Positions 1 to 9,126 of a stretch of 64,000 bases of DNA are shown piece after piece. The notes below the pieces were generated by a model that was not told the origin of the DNA, made no database searches, and saw only the letters and a program-made list of their open reading frames with translations. The translations under genes and the position numbers were made by a program. Origin of the DNA: Pseudobacteriovorax antillogorgiicola (lineage in GTDB: Bacteria; Bdellovibrionota_B; Oligoflexia; Oligoflexales; Oligoflexaceae). Each line of letters begins with the position of its first letter. The first letter of the stretch is position 1. The DNA lies in the NCBI RefSeq assembly GCF_900177345.1, contig NZ_FWZT01000005.1, positions 186,001 through 250,000 on the forward strand. The letters are read 5' to 3'.

Positions 1-249
1 GACATTGGAATCACCGAGCCAGCACAGCAACAAAAGGCCCTCACAAGCCGAATGATTACCCCCAAGAAATGTCAGGAAAGTATCGGCAAAGCTATCACTA
101 GCCAAGCCAAGAGTCTCAATATCGAGTTTTCAAATACGAAGCCGTCTCACTTGGAAAGAAACCAAGTGCAGCGCTGTATCGATAACGCCACGAATGCCGG
201 TCTTCGGATCAATCTCACGATCGCGACATTGATTGTAGATGGTGATTAA
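1..249 (+). CDS. Possible 3' end of a hypothetical gene (cut by window edge)
   Basis: A frame is open from the first base to a TAA at 247-249, giving 82 residues with no recognisable motif; the true start lies outside the window. An ATG at 52 is in frame but has no convincing ribosome binding site. A competing reverse-strand frame (130-351, TTG start) is of similar length, so the coding strand here is not settled. I do not recognise a family. Confidence 0.3.
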   Translation, partial: DIGITEPAQQQKALTSRMITPKKCQESIGKAITSQAKSLNIEFSNTKPSHLERNQVQRCIDNATNAGLRINLTIATLIVDGD

Positions 250-558
250 CCTCGCCACGGCTGACGGGTTGAAACCTTGGTGCATACCGCCAAGGTATTG
301 TACCCAAATCAAAAACAATTCCCTATCGTAGTCGCGCGATCTAGATATCAATAGCAGCGTTGCAATTATTTTCGCCGAAAATCATACCGTTCATCTTTTT
401 CAGATAAAACTAAAGTTTATTTTGATTTTCATTGGTTTGCATAAGCTTGATATTTCATTAGCCTAGCATTCTTTCTTTGCCGAACCTTGGTGACACTCAT
501 GTGAGCGAAATATCATCCGAATGGCTCGGAGAGAAAAACTTGTGTTAGAGGAACCACC
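250..558. other. Intergenic region upstream of the chemoreceptor
   Basis: About 300 bases, AT-rich between 385 and 475, with no convincing gene apart from the doubtful reverse frame discussed under rejected items. A TAAAGTTT at 411-418 equals the -35 half of a sigma-28 promoter, but no matching -10 lies 11 bases further on. The ribosome binding site of the chemoreceptor (AGAGGA) is at its right end. Confidence 0.5.
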
Positions 559-2841
559 ATGACAAGCAATTTGGCTACGAACCTGTCGATCATAGAAGAT
601 GGTTTATCGTCCTCTGTCTATTCGGGGATGTCTAATAACTCGCCGATAAACATCATCTACTGCGACAAAGATCTCAAAATCATGTATCTGAATCCGAGAA
701 GTATCGAGACTCTTGGCAAGATATCGCAGTATTTGCCGGTCCCAGTGAACCAGGTCCTTGGCTCTAACATCGATATATTCCATAAGAACCCAGCACACCA
801 AAGGCGCTTGCTGGCAGATCCTCGAAACTTACCCCATCGAACAACAATCGAATTGGGACCCGAGCGCTTGGATCTCCACGTATCAGCGATCTACGATGAG
901 CAGGGCGAGCATATTGGTTCTATGGCCACCTGGGATATTGTTACCGAGAAGCTTGCCCTAGAAGAAAAACAAGAAAAAATGGAGGCTCTAGTCTCCAATG
1001 CTAATATTAACATCATGTACGCTAATCTAGACGGGACGATCGAGTATGTGAATCCCAAAAGTTTAAAGACTCTCAAAACAATTGAGCAGTACTTGCCGGT
1101 AAGGGTCGAAGAGATCCAAGGTGGATCCTACGATATCTTCCACAAGAACCCAAGCTTTCAACGAGGTTTGTTAGCCAACGACTCAAATCTACCTCATGAA
1201 GCCCAAATTCAAGTGGGTCCTGAAATACTCAATCTCTCTGTTTCAGCCATGTATGACAGTAACAAGAACTACATCGGCCCGATGCTCAACTGGGAAGTGG
1301 TCACTGAAAAAATCGCTCTGGAAAGCCGCGTGTCTCGGATCAATTGCATGGTAGAAAGCTCACCGACAAACGTGATGTTTGCTAGTCGCGACGGTATCAT
1401 CGAATACCTCAACCCCAAGAGTTTAGAAACTCTTCGCTCAATTCAAAATGATCTTCCTGTTTCGGCTGACAAGGTGCAAGGCGGATCCTATGATGTTTTT
1501 CACAAGAATCCCTCGCACCAAAGGCAACTTCTATCCGACCCAAGGAACCTACCGCACAATACAAGAATTGAAGTTGGCTCGAACATTCTGGACCTCCTCG
1601 TAACAGCTATTTACGACAACAAAGGCGAGTACGTTGGCCCCATGGTGACATGGGATGTGGTCACTGAAAAGGTGGAGCTAGAGAAGAAAAGCGCACGAAT
1701 GAACTCAATGATCGAAAATGCACCCATCAATATCCTGATGGCAGACCTCGATTTCAACATGGTTTATATGAACCCAGCTAGTCGCAGCACGCTGACCCGC
1801 TTGCAGCACCTTCTTCCACGTCCAGTCAATCAGTTGCTCGGTCAATCAATCGATATATTCCATAAAAACCCAAGTCATCAGCGATCCCTGCTTTCAAATC
1901 CAGCGAATTTGCCTCACTCGGCGAACATCAAGCTTGGCGATGAAACACTGAACTTGGTAGTTTCAGCGATCTACGATCATGAGAACACCTACATTGGCCC
2001 CATGGTTTCCTGGTCCATCGTCACTGAGAAGCTTCGCTTGGTTGAAAGCCTCAAAGAAGCCGCTACACAGGTATCCACCGCTTCAGAAGAAGTCACAGCA
2101 ACTTCGCGAGAAATGGAAACCAATGCTCAATGTGCGAACGCCGAATCCACTCAAGCGGCATCAGCTAGTGAAGAGATTTCTGCAGGAGTTCAACAGGTAG
2201 CACACAGTTCTGAAGAACTTCGCGGATCGATCTCGGAGATCTCGCAGAACATGAATGAAACGTCTCGACTGGTCACCGATACCCTCCGCGAAGCAGAAGA
2301 AGCCGACAAGAAGATGTCCCAGCTTTCCAGCAGCAGCAAAGAGATTGGGGATGTGATCAAAGTGATCAACTCCATCGCCCAACAAACCAACCTTCTTGCT
2401 CTTAACGCAACCATTGAAGCTGCAAGAGCAGGAGATGCTGGCCGAGGATTCTCAGTTGTTGCCAATGAAGTCAAGGAGCTGGCCAACCAAACAGCTGCAG
2501 CAACCGATGAGATTACAAAGAAGATTGTCGCGATTCAAGAAGATACCAAGAGTTCCGTCGATGCCATCAAGATTATCAGTTCGAGCATCTCTAAGATCAA
2601 CGATTTTGCAAGCCAGATTTCGGCAGCAGTACAAGAGCAAAATGCTACTACAGACGAATTAACGAGGATTTCGAACGAAGCCTCGGAAGGCGTCAACGGC
2701 ATATCATCCAATATCAAGGCGGTGTCGCAATCGGTGAATCAAACAGCCACCAACTCCCAGCAGCTGGTGGATGCGGCCAAGAGTATGATGTCCCTAGCAT
2801 CGACTCTCAACCAACTTGTTCAGGAAGTTGATGACACGTGA
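559..2841 (+). CDS. Soluble methyl-accepting chemotaxis protein with four tandem PAS-like repeats
   Basis: A cytoplasmic chemoreceptor of 760 residues with no signal peptide, membrane segment or HAMP domain. Four PAS-like repeats of about 118 residues (roughly 28-142, 143-260, 261-380 and 381-500) each contain an 'IFHKNP..QR.LL..P.NLPH' block and end in '(I/V)VTEK'. The C-terminal part (about 505-760) is a helical signalling domain with the conserved hairpin tip around residues 600-640 ([18 protein letters not shown]). Such domains drive the CheA/CheW array. The last residues are EVDDT, so the NWETF-type pentapeptide that tethers CheR/CheB in enteric receptors is absent. An AGAGGA ribosome binding site precedes the ATG. 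The ligand is unknown; PAS repeats often bind haem, flavin or small molecules. The receptor class is certain, the sensory role is not. Confidence 0.93.
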   Translation: MTSNLATNLSIIEDGLSSSVYSGMSNNSPINIIYCDKDLKIMYLNPRSIETLGKISQYLPVPVNQVLGSNIDIFHKNPAHQRRLLADPRNLPHRTTIELGPERLDLHVSAIYDEQGEHIGSMATWDIVTEKLALEEKQEKMEALVSNANINIMYANLDGTIEYVNPKSLKTLKTIEQYLPVRVEEIQGGSYDIFHKNPSFQRGLLANDSNLPHEAQIQVGPEILNLSVSAMYDSNKNYIGPMLNWEVVTEKIALESRVSRINCMVESSPTNVMFASRDGIIEYLNPKSLETLRSIQNDLPVSADKVQGGSYDVFHKNPSHQRQLLSDPRNLPHNTRIEVGSNILDLLVTAIYDNKGEYVGPMVTWDVVTEKVELEKKSARMNSMIENAPINILMADLDFNMVYMNPASRSTLTRLQHLLPRPVNQLLGQSIDIFHKNPSHQRSLLSNPANLPHSANIKLGDETLNLVVSAIYDHENTYIGPMVSWSIVTEKLRLVESLKEAATQVSTASEEVTATSREMETNAQCANAESTQAASASEEISAGVQQVAHSSEELRGSISEISQNMNETSRLVTDTLREAEEADKKMSQLSSSSKEIGDVIKVINSIAQQTNLLALNATIEAARAGDAGRGFSVVANEVKELANQTAAATDEITKKIVAIQEDTKSSVDAIKIISSSISKINDFASQISAAVQEQNATTDELTRISNEASEGVNGISSNIKAVSQSVNQTATNSQQLVDAAKSMMSLASTLNQLVQEVDDT

Positions 2842-2883
2842 TAAACTTATAGATAGCAAAATCAGCTCTCTATAGAGGTTCGT

Positions 2884-4395
2884 TTGTTAAAGTCATCCAA
2901 GTCTCTTATATCAGGTTTACGCTACTCGGCTATCGCTGCGAAATCCGCAGGGATAGCCTTTTTCAATAAGGATGCGGGTAAAAAATACCTGCTCGAATCC
3001 CTTGGCTCCATCCCCGGCCTCTCGGCAAAAGCTGCCCAGCTTCTCTCTATGAAGCTTGAACCCGAAAAAACGCCTGTGGTAGAGCCTATGCCTCTACCCC
3101 TTGTCAAGCAACTCATCGAAGATCGTTCTCCTCAGCTGGGGCAAGTGATTCACACCATCGATGAGCAAGCTTGGGTGGCCTCCCTGGGCCAGGTGCACAG
3201 GGCTGAACTACAAGACGGGCGCGTGGTGGCGATAAAGATTCAATATCCCGGAGTCCGGGAACAGCTTGACGAACAATTCAAAATTTTGATGTCTGCAGCC
3301 AGCTTTGGCCCTCCAAAAAAATACCAAATGGAGGTAGAGGAACTAACGTCATATTTCAAGGGATCTTTGCTAGAAGAGTTGAACTACCTTCACGAAGCTC
3401 AGCGTCAAATGGAATTCAAAAAATTGGTCCCCAAAGGCTTACCCATCGTTGTTCCTGAAGTCTTCACAGATTTGAGTAGCGACTTAATTTTGGTGCAAAC
3501 CTACGAAAATGCAATGAAACTTGATAGCATTCGTACATTTTGGCCCAAGGAAGCCCAAGGGGATTGCGCTCGTCTATTTATTGAATATCTTTTTAAGTCA
3601 AGCTTTGAAACAGGCTTGCTGCACAGTGACCCACACCCAGACAATTATGGATTCAGACCCACAGCACCAGGGACCAACTACAGCCACGAACTTGTACTTT
3701 ATGATTTTGGCTCCACTTTACATATCGAACCCAGACATCGAGCTACCTTTTATCAACTGATCCACAAACACCTCAATAAAGAAAACTATCACCCTCTTGA
3801 TTACCTTTGTTATATTGGTTTCAATCAAGAAAAACTGACTTTTATAGCCGATAAACTTCCAGCGTTGATGGATACCCTTCTGATTCCCCTTCAAAATGAA
3901 GGAGCATTCAATCTTCAGTCTTGGCAACTAAAGGAACGGGTCGACACAATTCTAGGTAATGATAAGTGGTGGTTTAGAACTGCTGGCCCCCCTTGGTTCT
4001 TGATGTTTATGCGTGCTATGCAGGGTGTACTCTACTTTATGCAGCGGATGGACCAACAGGTTCCCTTTAAAATGCTATGGGAGCGATGTGAACCGCCCCA
4101 CCAAGTGTCCGTTCCACACATTGATGCTCCATTGTCTGGCTCTACCGATAGCCTCGCACAATCTTTGCACGTAGAGGTTCGCGAAGAAGGAAGACCAATC
4201 GTCCAGCTACGGATGCCAGCTCGTTCAGTGGACGACTTGGAAAATCTAGTACCTGTCGAAACCCGACGTAGGATCGAGGAACAAAATCTCAATCTTATTA
4301 AATTGAAGAAAGGCGTTCAAAAATCAGGGTATAAGCCTCAGATGATTTTTCATTCTCAGTGTGATAATCGAGACTATAAGGTATGGCTAGAGTAG
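2884..4395 (+). CDS. ABC1/UbiB (AarF) family atypical kinase-like protein
   Basis: A 503-residue member of the ABC1/ADCK/UbiB family, atypical protein-kinase-like ATPases linked in other organisms to isoprenoid-quinone biosynthesis and lipid homeostasis. Visible family elements are a KxGQ-like motif reading KAAQ (near residue 49), the Ala-rich loop variant AWVASLGQVHRA (near 98), the ATP-binding lysine in VAIKIQYPGV, the catalytic segment HSDPHPDNYGF (near 248) and DFG (near 274). About 110 residues beyond the kinase fold have no assigned domain. The start is TTG with AGAGG eight bases upstream; no ATG fits better. It follows the chemoreceptor by 42 bases and its last 9 bases overlap the convergent response regulator. 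No ubiquinone genes adjoin it, so its pathway is inferred from family only. Confidence 0.88.
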   Translation: MLKSSKSLISGLRYSAIAAKSAGIAFFNKDAGKKYLLESLGSIPGLSAKAAQLLSMKLEPEKTPVVEPMPLPLVKQLIEDRSPQLGQVIHTIDEQAWVASLGQVHRAELQDGRVVAIKIQYPGVREQLDEQFKILMSAASFGPPKKYQMEVEELTSYFKGSLLEELNYLHEAQRQMEFKKLVPKGLPIVVPEVFTDLSSDLILVQTYENAMKLDSIRTFWPKEAQGDCARLFIEYLFKSSFETGLLHSDPHPDNYGFRPTAPGTNYSHELVLYDFGSTLHIEPRHRATFYQLIHKHLNKENYHPLDYLCYIGFNQEKLTFIADKLPALMDTLLIPLQNEGAFNLQSWQLKERVDTILGNDKWWFRTAGPPWFLMFMRAMQGVLYFMQRMDQQVPFKMLWERCEPPHQVSVPHIDAPLSGSTDSLAQSLHVEVREEGRPIVQLRMPARSVDDLENLVPVETRRRIEEQNLNLIKLKKGVQKSGYKPQMIFHSQCDNRDYKVWLE

Positions 4396-4755
4396 GCCGT
4401 TTACAATTTTGGTAATTTCCTTGACCATTCGATCAAGTTCCATCGGCTTTGAGAATAGCTTTGCCCTTTTAAAGCGTTTAGCTATCTCTTCGAATTCCTC
4501 CCGACCAGAAAAAATAAAGACAGGTGTTCTGTTACCTTTCATCTCAAGCAACTTCATCAACTCTAGTCCATTCATTTCCGGCATAGCCAAGTCTGTAACA
4601 ATCAAATCGGGCAATACCCGATTCAAAACGTTGAATCCCACCAATCCATTCTGAGCCTCATGAAAGTCAATCTCACCATTAACTCCCGCCAGAATCTTGG
4701 TTTTCAACATTTCACGGATATCGCCATCATCTTCAATAAGCAACAGAGACACCAT
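4387..4755 (-). CDS. Single-domain response regulator (CheY-like receiver)
   Basis: A 122-residue stand-alone receiver domain. The acidic pair is D9/D10, the phosphoacceptor is D55 in DLIVTDLAMPEMNG, the switch residue is S83 (FIFSG) and the conserved lysine is K103 (FSKPM). There is no output domain, so it probably works by protein contact or phosphotransfer. The ribosome binding site (GGAGGAGG) is one of the strongest in the window. It converges on the UbiB-like gene with a 9-base overlap. The cognate kinase cannot be assigned from context. Confidence 0.92.
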   Translation of the reverse strand: MVSLLLIEDDGDIREMLKTKILAGVNGEIDFHEAQNGLVGFNVLNRVLPDLIVTDLAMPEMNGLELMKLLEMKGNRTPVFIFSGREEFEEIAKRFKRAKLFSKPMELDRMVKEITKIVNGLL

Positions 4756-5080
4756 GTTGCTGACCTCCTCCTTTCCTGCCCATCGGCAGATTTCGATGAT
4801 TCTTTATAAAATCCGTTAAGATAGGCCTCTTATCTCGGCTGTATCACAGCGACCTTTGGTACTCACTAAAGGATGAATTAAACAAGTGAGAAACTGTCGA
4901 AAAATCTGACACCGATGATAAAAATTCCGACGCTTTGGGGCGGCATTTAAGAACCCAGTCAGGATTTCCCGCACTGTGAGCCATCCCGTGAGTCAGTTCC
5001 GGTGCCTCGACGCAAGATTACTGGGTATTTTTTGAGCACGAGAATTGCATAGTTTCGTACATTCTTTTAGGGGGAATTCG
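4756..5080. other. Intergenic region with a structured leader upstream of the haem lipoprotein
   Basis: 325 bases between divergently transcribed genes (response regulator on minus, haem lipoprotein on plus), so it should hold promoters for both. I found no clear promoter boxes. The part at 4953-5033 contains the inverted-repeat element described separately. Confidence 0.5.
4953..5033 (+). ncRNA. Candidate structured leader or attenuator
   Basis: ACCCAGT (4953-4959) is complementary to ACTGGGT (5020-5026), and the second arm is followed at once by ATTTTTT. About 60 bases are enclosed, with smaller possible helices (ACTG/CAGT and TGC/GCA). A closed stem plus T-run upstream of a gene is the layout of a transcription attenuator or riboswitch, but I can match it to no known class. 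The downstream gene starts at 5081. Confidence 0.3.
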
Positions 5081-5518
5081 ATGAAAACATTACTTGGCAC
5101 TCTTATGCTTTGCTTCATCTGCTGGGGCTGTCAGCAAGAGGAAATTGATTCTACAGGTACCACAGCTCCTACGAGCACACCGGTGAAAACCCAAAACAAT
5201 GACGAGCAAAGCAGTGCCAACGAAGACCCCGAGCCCTTCACCGGCGATACCTGTGAAGACCTAGAGATCCCATCTTGGGATCGCCAAATCAATAGACTCA
5301 CTGAAAATCGCTGTGTTCGTTGCCACAACGACAGCTTCGCTTGGAATGGTGTTCAGCTTCAAACCTATGAGCTGTTTATGGAAAATGCTGAAATCAGCAA
5401 AGAGCGTCTAGAAAAAGGTGAATTATCGTTCGATATCTTTATTTACGAAATACAAATGTATCTCGACTGGTTTGATGCTGGTATGCCAAAAACAGAGAGA
5501 GACTGCGCGACTAGTTAA
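5081..5518 (+). CDS. Monohaem cytochrome c-like lipoprotein
   Basis: A 145-residue exported lipoprotein. The N-terminus is a short signal peptide ending in a lipobox-like FICWGC, with Cys the likely lipidated residue, followed by a Ser/Thr/Pro-rich linker. One haem-binding CXXCH (CVRCH, within ENRCVRCHNDSF) lies near residue 83, in a context typical of planctomycete-type monohaem cytochrome domains. The ATG at 5081 is preferred over an upstream in-frame start at 5045 because AGGGGG precedes it and the signal peptide then begins correctly. It probably sits on the inner leaflet of the outer membrane or in the periplasm as an electron carrier. A related architecture occurs at 46030. Confidence 0.82.
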   Translation: MKTLLGTLMLCFICWGCQQEEIDSTGTTAPTSTPVKTQNNDEQSSANEDPEPFTGDTCEDLEIPSWDRQINRLTENRCVRCHNDSFAWNGVQLQTYELFMENAEISKERLEKGELSFDIFIYEIQMYLDWFDAGMPKTERDCATS

Positions 5519-5530
5519 AAGCCTTTACTT

Positions 5531-5558
5531 GTAAGGCTTGTAGCGATCCAAGCCTTAC
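5531..5558 (+). terminator. Terminator-like hairpin with an alternative fold
   Basis: GTAAGGCTTG (5531-5540) and CAAGCCTTAC (5549-5558) form a perfect 10-bp stem with an 8-base loop, 12 bases after the haem lipoprotein stop. The same left arm can instead pair with AAGCCTT at 5519-5525, giving two mutually exclusive hairpins. No T-run follows, so intrinsic termination is not assured. Confidence 0.45.
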
Positions 5559-5705
5559 TATGCAGTCCTCATATCTCAATAACTCTCAGTTTTCAGTCTT
5601 AAAAAACTCGCTTTTGTCCATAAGTAAAATTTAATATCTTTAGAAATGCGTGAATGTCCCGAAGCCTGTATTGTCCCTGGGGACAAGCATTTTTGGAGGT
5701 GATGA

Positions 5706-6803
5706 ATGTTCAAGTTGTTCGTAAAGTTTTTTGTATGGGGCAGCCTAGGATTCGCCATTACGGCCTATGGGCAAGAGACACGTTCGTATATTCTTAGTGT
5801 GGACTTCGGTTCCACAGACCGCCTCCAAGACTTTTGGCTGCCGTGGGGTGGCTCAGGAACACAAGCACAAATCACTCGAAATCTGCCCAATGTATTCGAT
5901 CAGGATGGAATTAATATCAAAATTGCTACTCCTTGTATTTCACCACGGGATATCGATCTCTATACTAACTGTGGCTTGGGTTTTATTGAGAACCCTAACG
6001 TCGCAGGCACACCCCTCAATATGCTCGTGAGCAACGGCCTTCGAGTTCTTGATAGTTCAGTGAACTTTGAATTTTCAGGGCTGCCCGAAGGTGTTTACGA
6101 TATCAAATTCTTCTTTCACGATTCCTCTCGCAACTCTGACAATCGCGACATCAGTGTAACGTTGATCGATGGTCGAGCACCTGGAGGCAAACTGCTTTCC
6201 AGTTCGGTTAACTACTCAACTTCAACAAATCCCATTGCTCTTTCGACTTTTAGAATTCCTGTTGAGGCCAGGGTTGGACGAACTGTCAGAATTACGTTAA
6301 GTTCGAGTAACTCAGATTTCTTATTAAATGGTTTCGAGTTCACTCAATATCGCCTTGTGGAGCAACTGCCAAGTGGCATTGAAGTCATTGGCAAAACTCG
6401 AAACACCGAAGCTTTGATCTCGGGATTTCGAAGTTCTGATGAATCTATACTCGCTTGCGCGATCCAAAGAAACGGCGACTATTACTTCGGCAGTTGGTAT
6501 GAAGGCAGCGATGAATGCCAGGCTATCATTGATCAGCAGCTGGACTTTGATACAAGCTACAAGTTTGTGAAGTTCGATCCCTTCTTTTACTGGCAGCCAG
6601 TCAGCACCCCTCAAGTTCCCAACAATGCTTTATCGTTTACAGAAACAGCAGATGGAGATACATACTATCCTTGTGCAGCACAAGAATCAGGAAATCGGTT
6701 CTTTGCGGGAGTCTACGTGCCAAGCCAGATCAATTTCTGCCAAGCTGAGGTGGAAGGCTCGATCCGCTATTACAGCCAATTTTACATTTATAGCGAGAAG
6801 TAA
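5706..6803 (+). CDS. Secreted protein with malectin-like and DM9/DUF3421-like repeats
   Basis: 365 residues with a signal peptide (cleavage likely after ITAYG). Residues about 25-215 look like a malectin/CBM-type beta-sandwich: they open with SVDFGS and contain GVYDIKFFFHD. Two C-terminal segments of about 55 residues share a pattern with paired cysteines (FGSWYEGSDEC and FAGVYVPSQINFC), recalling DM9/DUF3421 repeats, which are implicated in carbohydrate recognition in other organisms. GGAGGTGA lies just upstream of the ATG, a near-perfect anti-Shine-Dalgarno match. It is probably a periplasmic or extracellular glycan-binding protein. The domain names rest on pattern resemblance only. Confidence 0.75.
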   Translation: MFKLFVKFFVWGSLGFAITAYGQETRSYILSVDFGSTDRLQDFWLPWGGSGTQAQITRNLPNVFDQDGINIKIATPCISPRDIDLYTNCGLGFIENPNVAGTPLNMLVSNGLRVLDSSVNFEFSGLPEGVYDIKFFFHDSSRNSDNRDISVTLIDGRAPGGKLLSSSVNYSTSTNPIALSTFRIPVEARVGRTVRITLSSSNSDFLLNGFEFTQYRLVEQLPSGIEVIGKTRNTEALISGFRSSDESILACAIQRNGDYYFGSWYEGSDECQAIIDQQLDFDTSYKFVKFDPFFYWQPVSTPQVPNNALSFTETADGDTYYPCAAQESGNRFFAGVYVPSQINFCQAEVEGSIRYYSQFYIYSEK

Positions 6804-6937
6804 GAAAGAAATGACCATCAAGTTCGTTTTTCAAGAGGCTAATATGATTGAAGAAATTACTACTTTTTGGTCAAGCTAATTTCAACCCATGCCCCACCGC
6901 TATAGTAAAGCAGGAAACTTACTACGGTTAGGGACAT

Positions 6938-8149
6938 ATGAATATTTTGGCAATCCTCGCGAGGACTGCACTTTGGGGAGCTTTAGGCCTTTGCGCCTGT
7001 CATCGAGGAAGCAAGCTCTCCGAATCGATGCAAGACAACAACCTTCAACTTCACGCTCTTAGCCAGGCTAGCCTGCGCTACTGGATATCTGAACGAGTCA
7101 CTTACGACTTCTCTAAGACGCCCCAGGAAGCGACTATCACAGCACAATTAAGAGACTTAGAATCTGGCAAGAACTACTTGAAGCCTCAGGTTGAATGGCA
7201 GTGGTCGAGTCGCTATCCTAGCTCTCTTGTAACCGTTCAGGAAAAAAGTCGAAGGCCAGGGTCGATCACCCTCACGCTTTCTGGCCCCAAATATGAGCTG
7301 GTAGCTTACATCAATCAATCAACTTTAGTCGCACTGTTTGCCGATCAGGATTACAAATCGATCTCGGTCCAAGCGCAACCTAAGCTAGGCTATACAGAAA
7401 AAGGCCTTCTACTGTGGCTCGATGCTCAGGATCACTCAACATTGTTTGCTGATACTAGCTGCAAGGTTCCGACTAGTATCAGTAGGAACAAGGTCCATTG
7501 TTGGCAAGACAAGAAGAATAAATTCAGCGCACTGCAAGCAGATGGAAAATCAGCGCCAAGCTTAGTGCAAGAAGGTATTCATCGCTTTCAATCTATCGCC
7601 TTTGATGGTGTCGATGACTTCTTAAAAGGCAAAATTTCTGGCTTTCAACTTCACCATACTCCCCACACGATTGCAATGGTTATCATGGAAGACCATCAAG
7701 ACCAGCTCGCCCAACACATCCTGCGAGTTGGGAGGGATTCTGTTTCGACAACAAACAAAGAGCTACGCTTTACCTCCCTGCAGAATGGAGAAGGGAGCGA
7801 ATTTATCTATAGCTTCTCCAGAAATGATATAAAGTACCGAGGCCTACCAACGAAGAAGCCCCAGATCATTCTAGCGCACTACAACGGCGGAGAAGCATCA
7901 CCACGTAACAAGACGCTGATCATTAACGGACATCAACAAACCCATATTGATCAAGTTGGTAGGGATAACGGCGGCAACCTTAGGTTGGATCCCGACAACA
8001 TATTCTCACTTGGCTCCTTTGCGTTCGAAGACAAATTTCTTAACTCATGGAAAGGAAAGATGGGAGAGATTATGATATTCAATCGTAAGCTCACCAAAGT
8101 GGAACTAGATATGCTCCAAGAGTACTTTAGGGCCAAGTGGAATTTCTAG
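6938..8149 (+). CDS. Lipoprotein with LamG/concanavalin-like domain
   Basis: 403 residues. A signal peptide ends in the lipobox LCAC, so the mature protein starts with a lipidated Cys at about residue 21. An N-terminal region of about 130 residues is unassigned. From about residue 150 the sequence runs GLLLWLDAQD, then VHCWQDKKN, then IAFDGVDDFLKG and ends in GKMGEIMIFNRKL, the usual progression of a laminin-G-like/concanavalin A-type jelly roll as found in many surface lipoproteins. It starts with ATG after AGGG. Role inferred: surface adhesion or glycan binding. It sits between the preceding secreted protein and mtgA, all on the same strand. Confidence 0.82.
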   Translation: MNILAILARTALWGALGLCACHRGSKLSESMQDNNLQLHALSQASLRYWISERVTYDFSKTPQEATITAQLRDLESGKNYLKPQVEWQWSSRYPSSLVTVQEKSRRPGSITLTLSGPKYELVAYINQSTLVALFADQDYKSISVQAQPKLGYTEKGLLLWLDAQDHSTLFADTSCKVPTSISRNKVHCWQDKKNKFSALQADGKSAPSLVQEGIHRFQSIAFDGVDDFLKGKISGFQLHHTPHTIAMVIMEDHQDQLAQHILRVGRDSVSTTNKELRFTSLQNGEGSEFIYSFSRNDIKYRGLPTKKPQIILAHYNGGEASPRNKTLIINGHQQTHIDQVGRDNGGNLRLDPDNIFSLGSFAFEDKFLNSWKGKMGEIMIFNRKLTKVELDMLQEYFRAKWNF

Positions 8150-8202
8150 CTGAGCAAGGCTAGAATGGGGAGATCATCAATCTTCCAACTTGGATGTAGC
8201 CG

Positions 8203-9039
8203 ATGTCCCGATTCGCCAAGATCTTTCTGGTCATTATATCTTCCATAACCCTACTAGACATAGCATACCTTGCCAGCATTTGGCCCGCTTGGGAGGATCT
8301 AGCCCAAGGACCAATACCCGAATCGACTTTTATCAAGCAGTATCGAGACCATCGCCGCGAAAATCCTGACTTACCACCTTTACGGTGGACTCCAAGCCAA
8401 GAAAGCTTATCTAAGGAATTGACTATGCCATTTATCATAGCTGAAGACAGTCGCTTCTATAACCATCTCGGAGTCGATATTGAAGCGCTTGCGGATGCCG
8501 TGGAGTACAATCTGAAGCGCAAAAAGCTGGCCTTGGGCGCCAGCACCATTTCCCAGCAAACTGTAAAAAACTTGTTCCTTAGCTCTTCAAGAAGCCTACT
8601 TCGCAAGTGGCATGAGCTGATTCTAACAGCCGCTATGGAAACCCACCTTAGTAAGAAACGGATTCTTCAAATCTATCTCAATATCGCTGAGTTCGGTCAC
8701 GGGATTTTTGGAATCCATGCCGCCTCACTATACTACTTCTATAAATCGCCATCAGCCTTAACTACAGAGGAGCTGGTATCTTTGGCGGCAAGCCTACCAT
8801 CTCCAAAAAAACACAACCCCCAAACTCAGACGGAAGCCTTTGAAAAACGCAAGACTAGAATTTTATCAGTCATCAAAAAGTACCATCAAAATCTATTAAG
8901 TCCACCCGCTATAGAGGATGGTTTCGACTTGGAACTCATGGACCCTATTGAAGCTGACCTGGACGAGCCGGAGTCTGAAGCAACAGACCATGAAACAGAT
9001 CTAAGCAATGAAAATGTCGCCAAAGATTTGCCAAATTAG
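8203..9039 (+). CDS. mtgA: Monofunctional peptidoglycan glycosyltransferase (GT51)
   Basis: 278 residues. One N-terminal membrane anchor (residues 4-28) is followed by a GT51 domain that polymerises lipid II into glycan strands. Motifs in order are AEDSRFYNHLGVD with the catalytic Glu (near residue 81), GASTISQQTVKNLFL, KWHELILTAAMET and KKRILQIYLNIAEFGHGIFGI. There is no transpeptidase domain, which identifies the monofunctional MtgA form rather than a class A penicillin-binding protein. A C-terminal acidic tail of about 45 residues is an addition. Two pseudopilin genes follow on the same strand, without evident functional link. Confidence 0.93.
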   Translation: MSRFAKIFLVIISSITLLDIAYLASIWPAWEDLAQGPIPESTFIKQYRDHRRENPDLPPLRWTPSQESLSKELTMPFIIAEDSRFYNHLGVDIEALADAVEYNLKRKKLALGASTISQQTVKNLFLSSSRSLLRKWHELILTAAMETHLSKKRILQIYLNIAEFGHGIFGIHAASLYYFYKSPSALTTEELVSLAASLPSPKKHNPQTQTEAFEKRKTRILSVIKKYHQNLLSPPAIEDGFDLELMDPIEADLDEPESEATDHETDLSNENVAKDLPN

Positions 9040-9126
9040 GCCCAGTATTGAACTCGTTTTTGTGCCTAAAACTTTCAAACTTATGCCCGATAAGAAAGAA
9101 CGAGGACCAACAATACGAGTATAGAA

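Noticed and set aside
130-351. Reverse-strand frame of 73 codons from a TTG
   Set aside because: It has no ATG before residue 22, no ribosome binding site and overlaps the plus-strand frame that runs in from the window edge. Composition is protein-like, so it remains possible, but not enough to call.
411-437. Sigma-28 promoter of the chemoreceptor gene
   Set aside because: TAAAGTTT is perfect, but the -10 position 11 bases later reads TCATTGGT, with no resemblance to GCCGATAA.
4953-5026. Cobalamin riboswitch
   Set aside because: AGTCAGGAT and CCCGCACTGTGA occur, but in the wrong order and without the other conserved blocks.
4953-5026. Cyclic di-GMP (GEMM) riboswitch
   Set aside because: Only GACGCAA matches; the GGCAAACC block and tetraloop receptor parts are absent.
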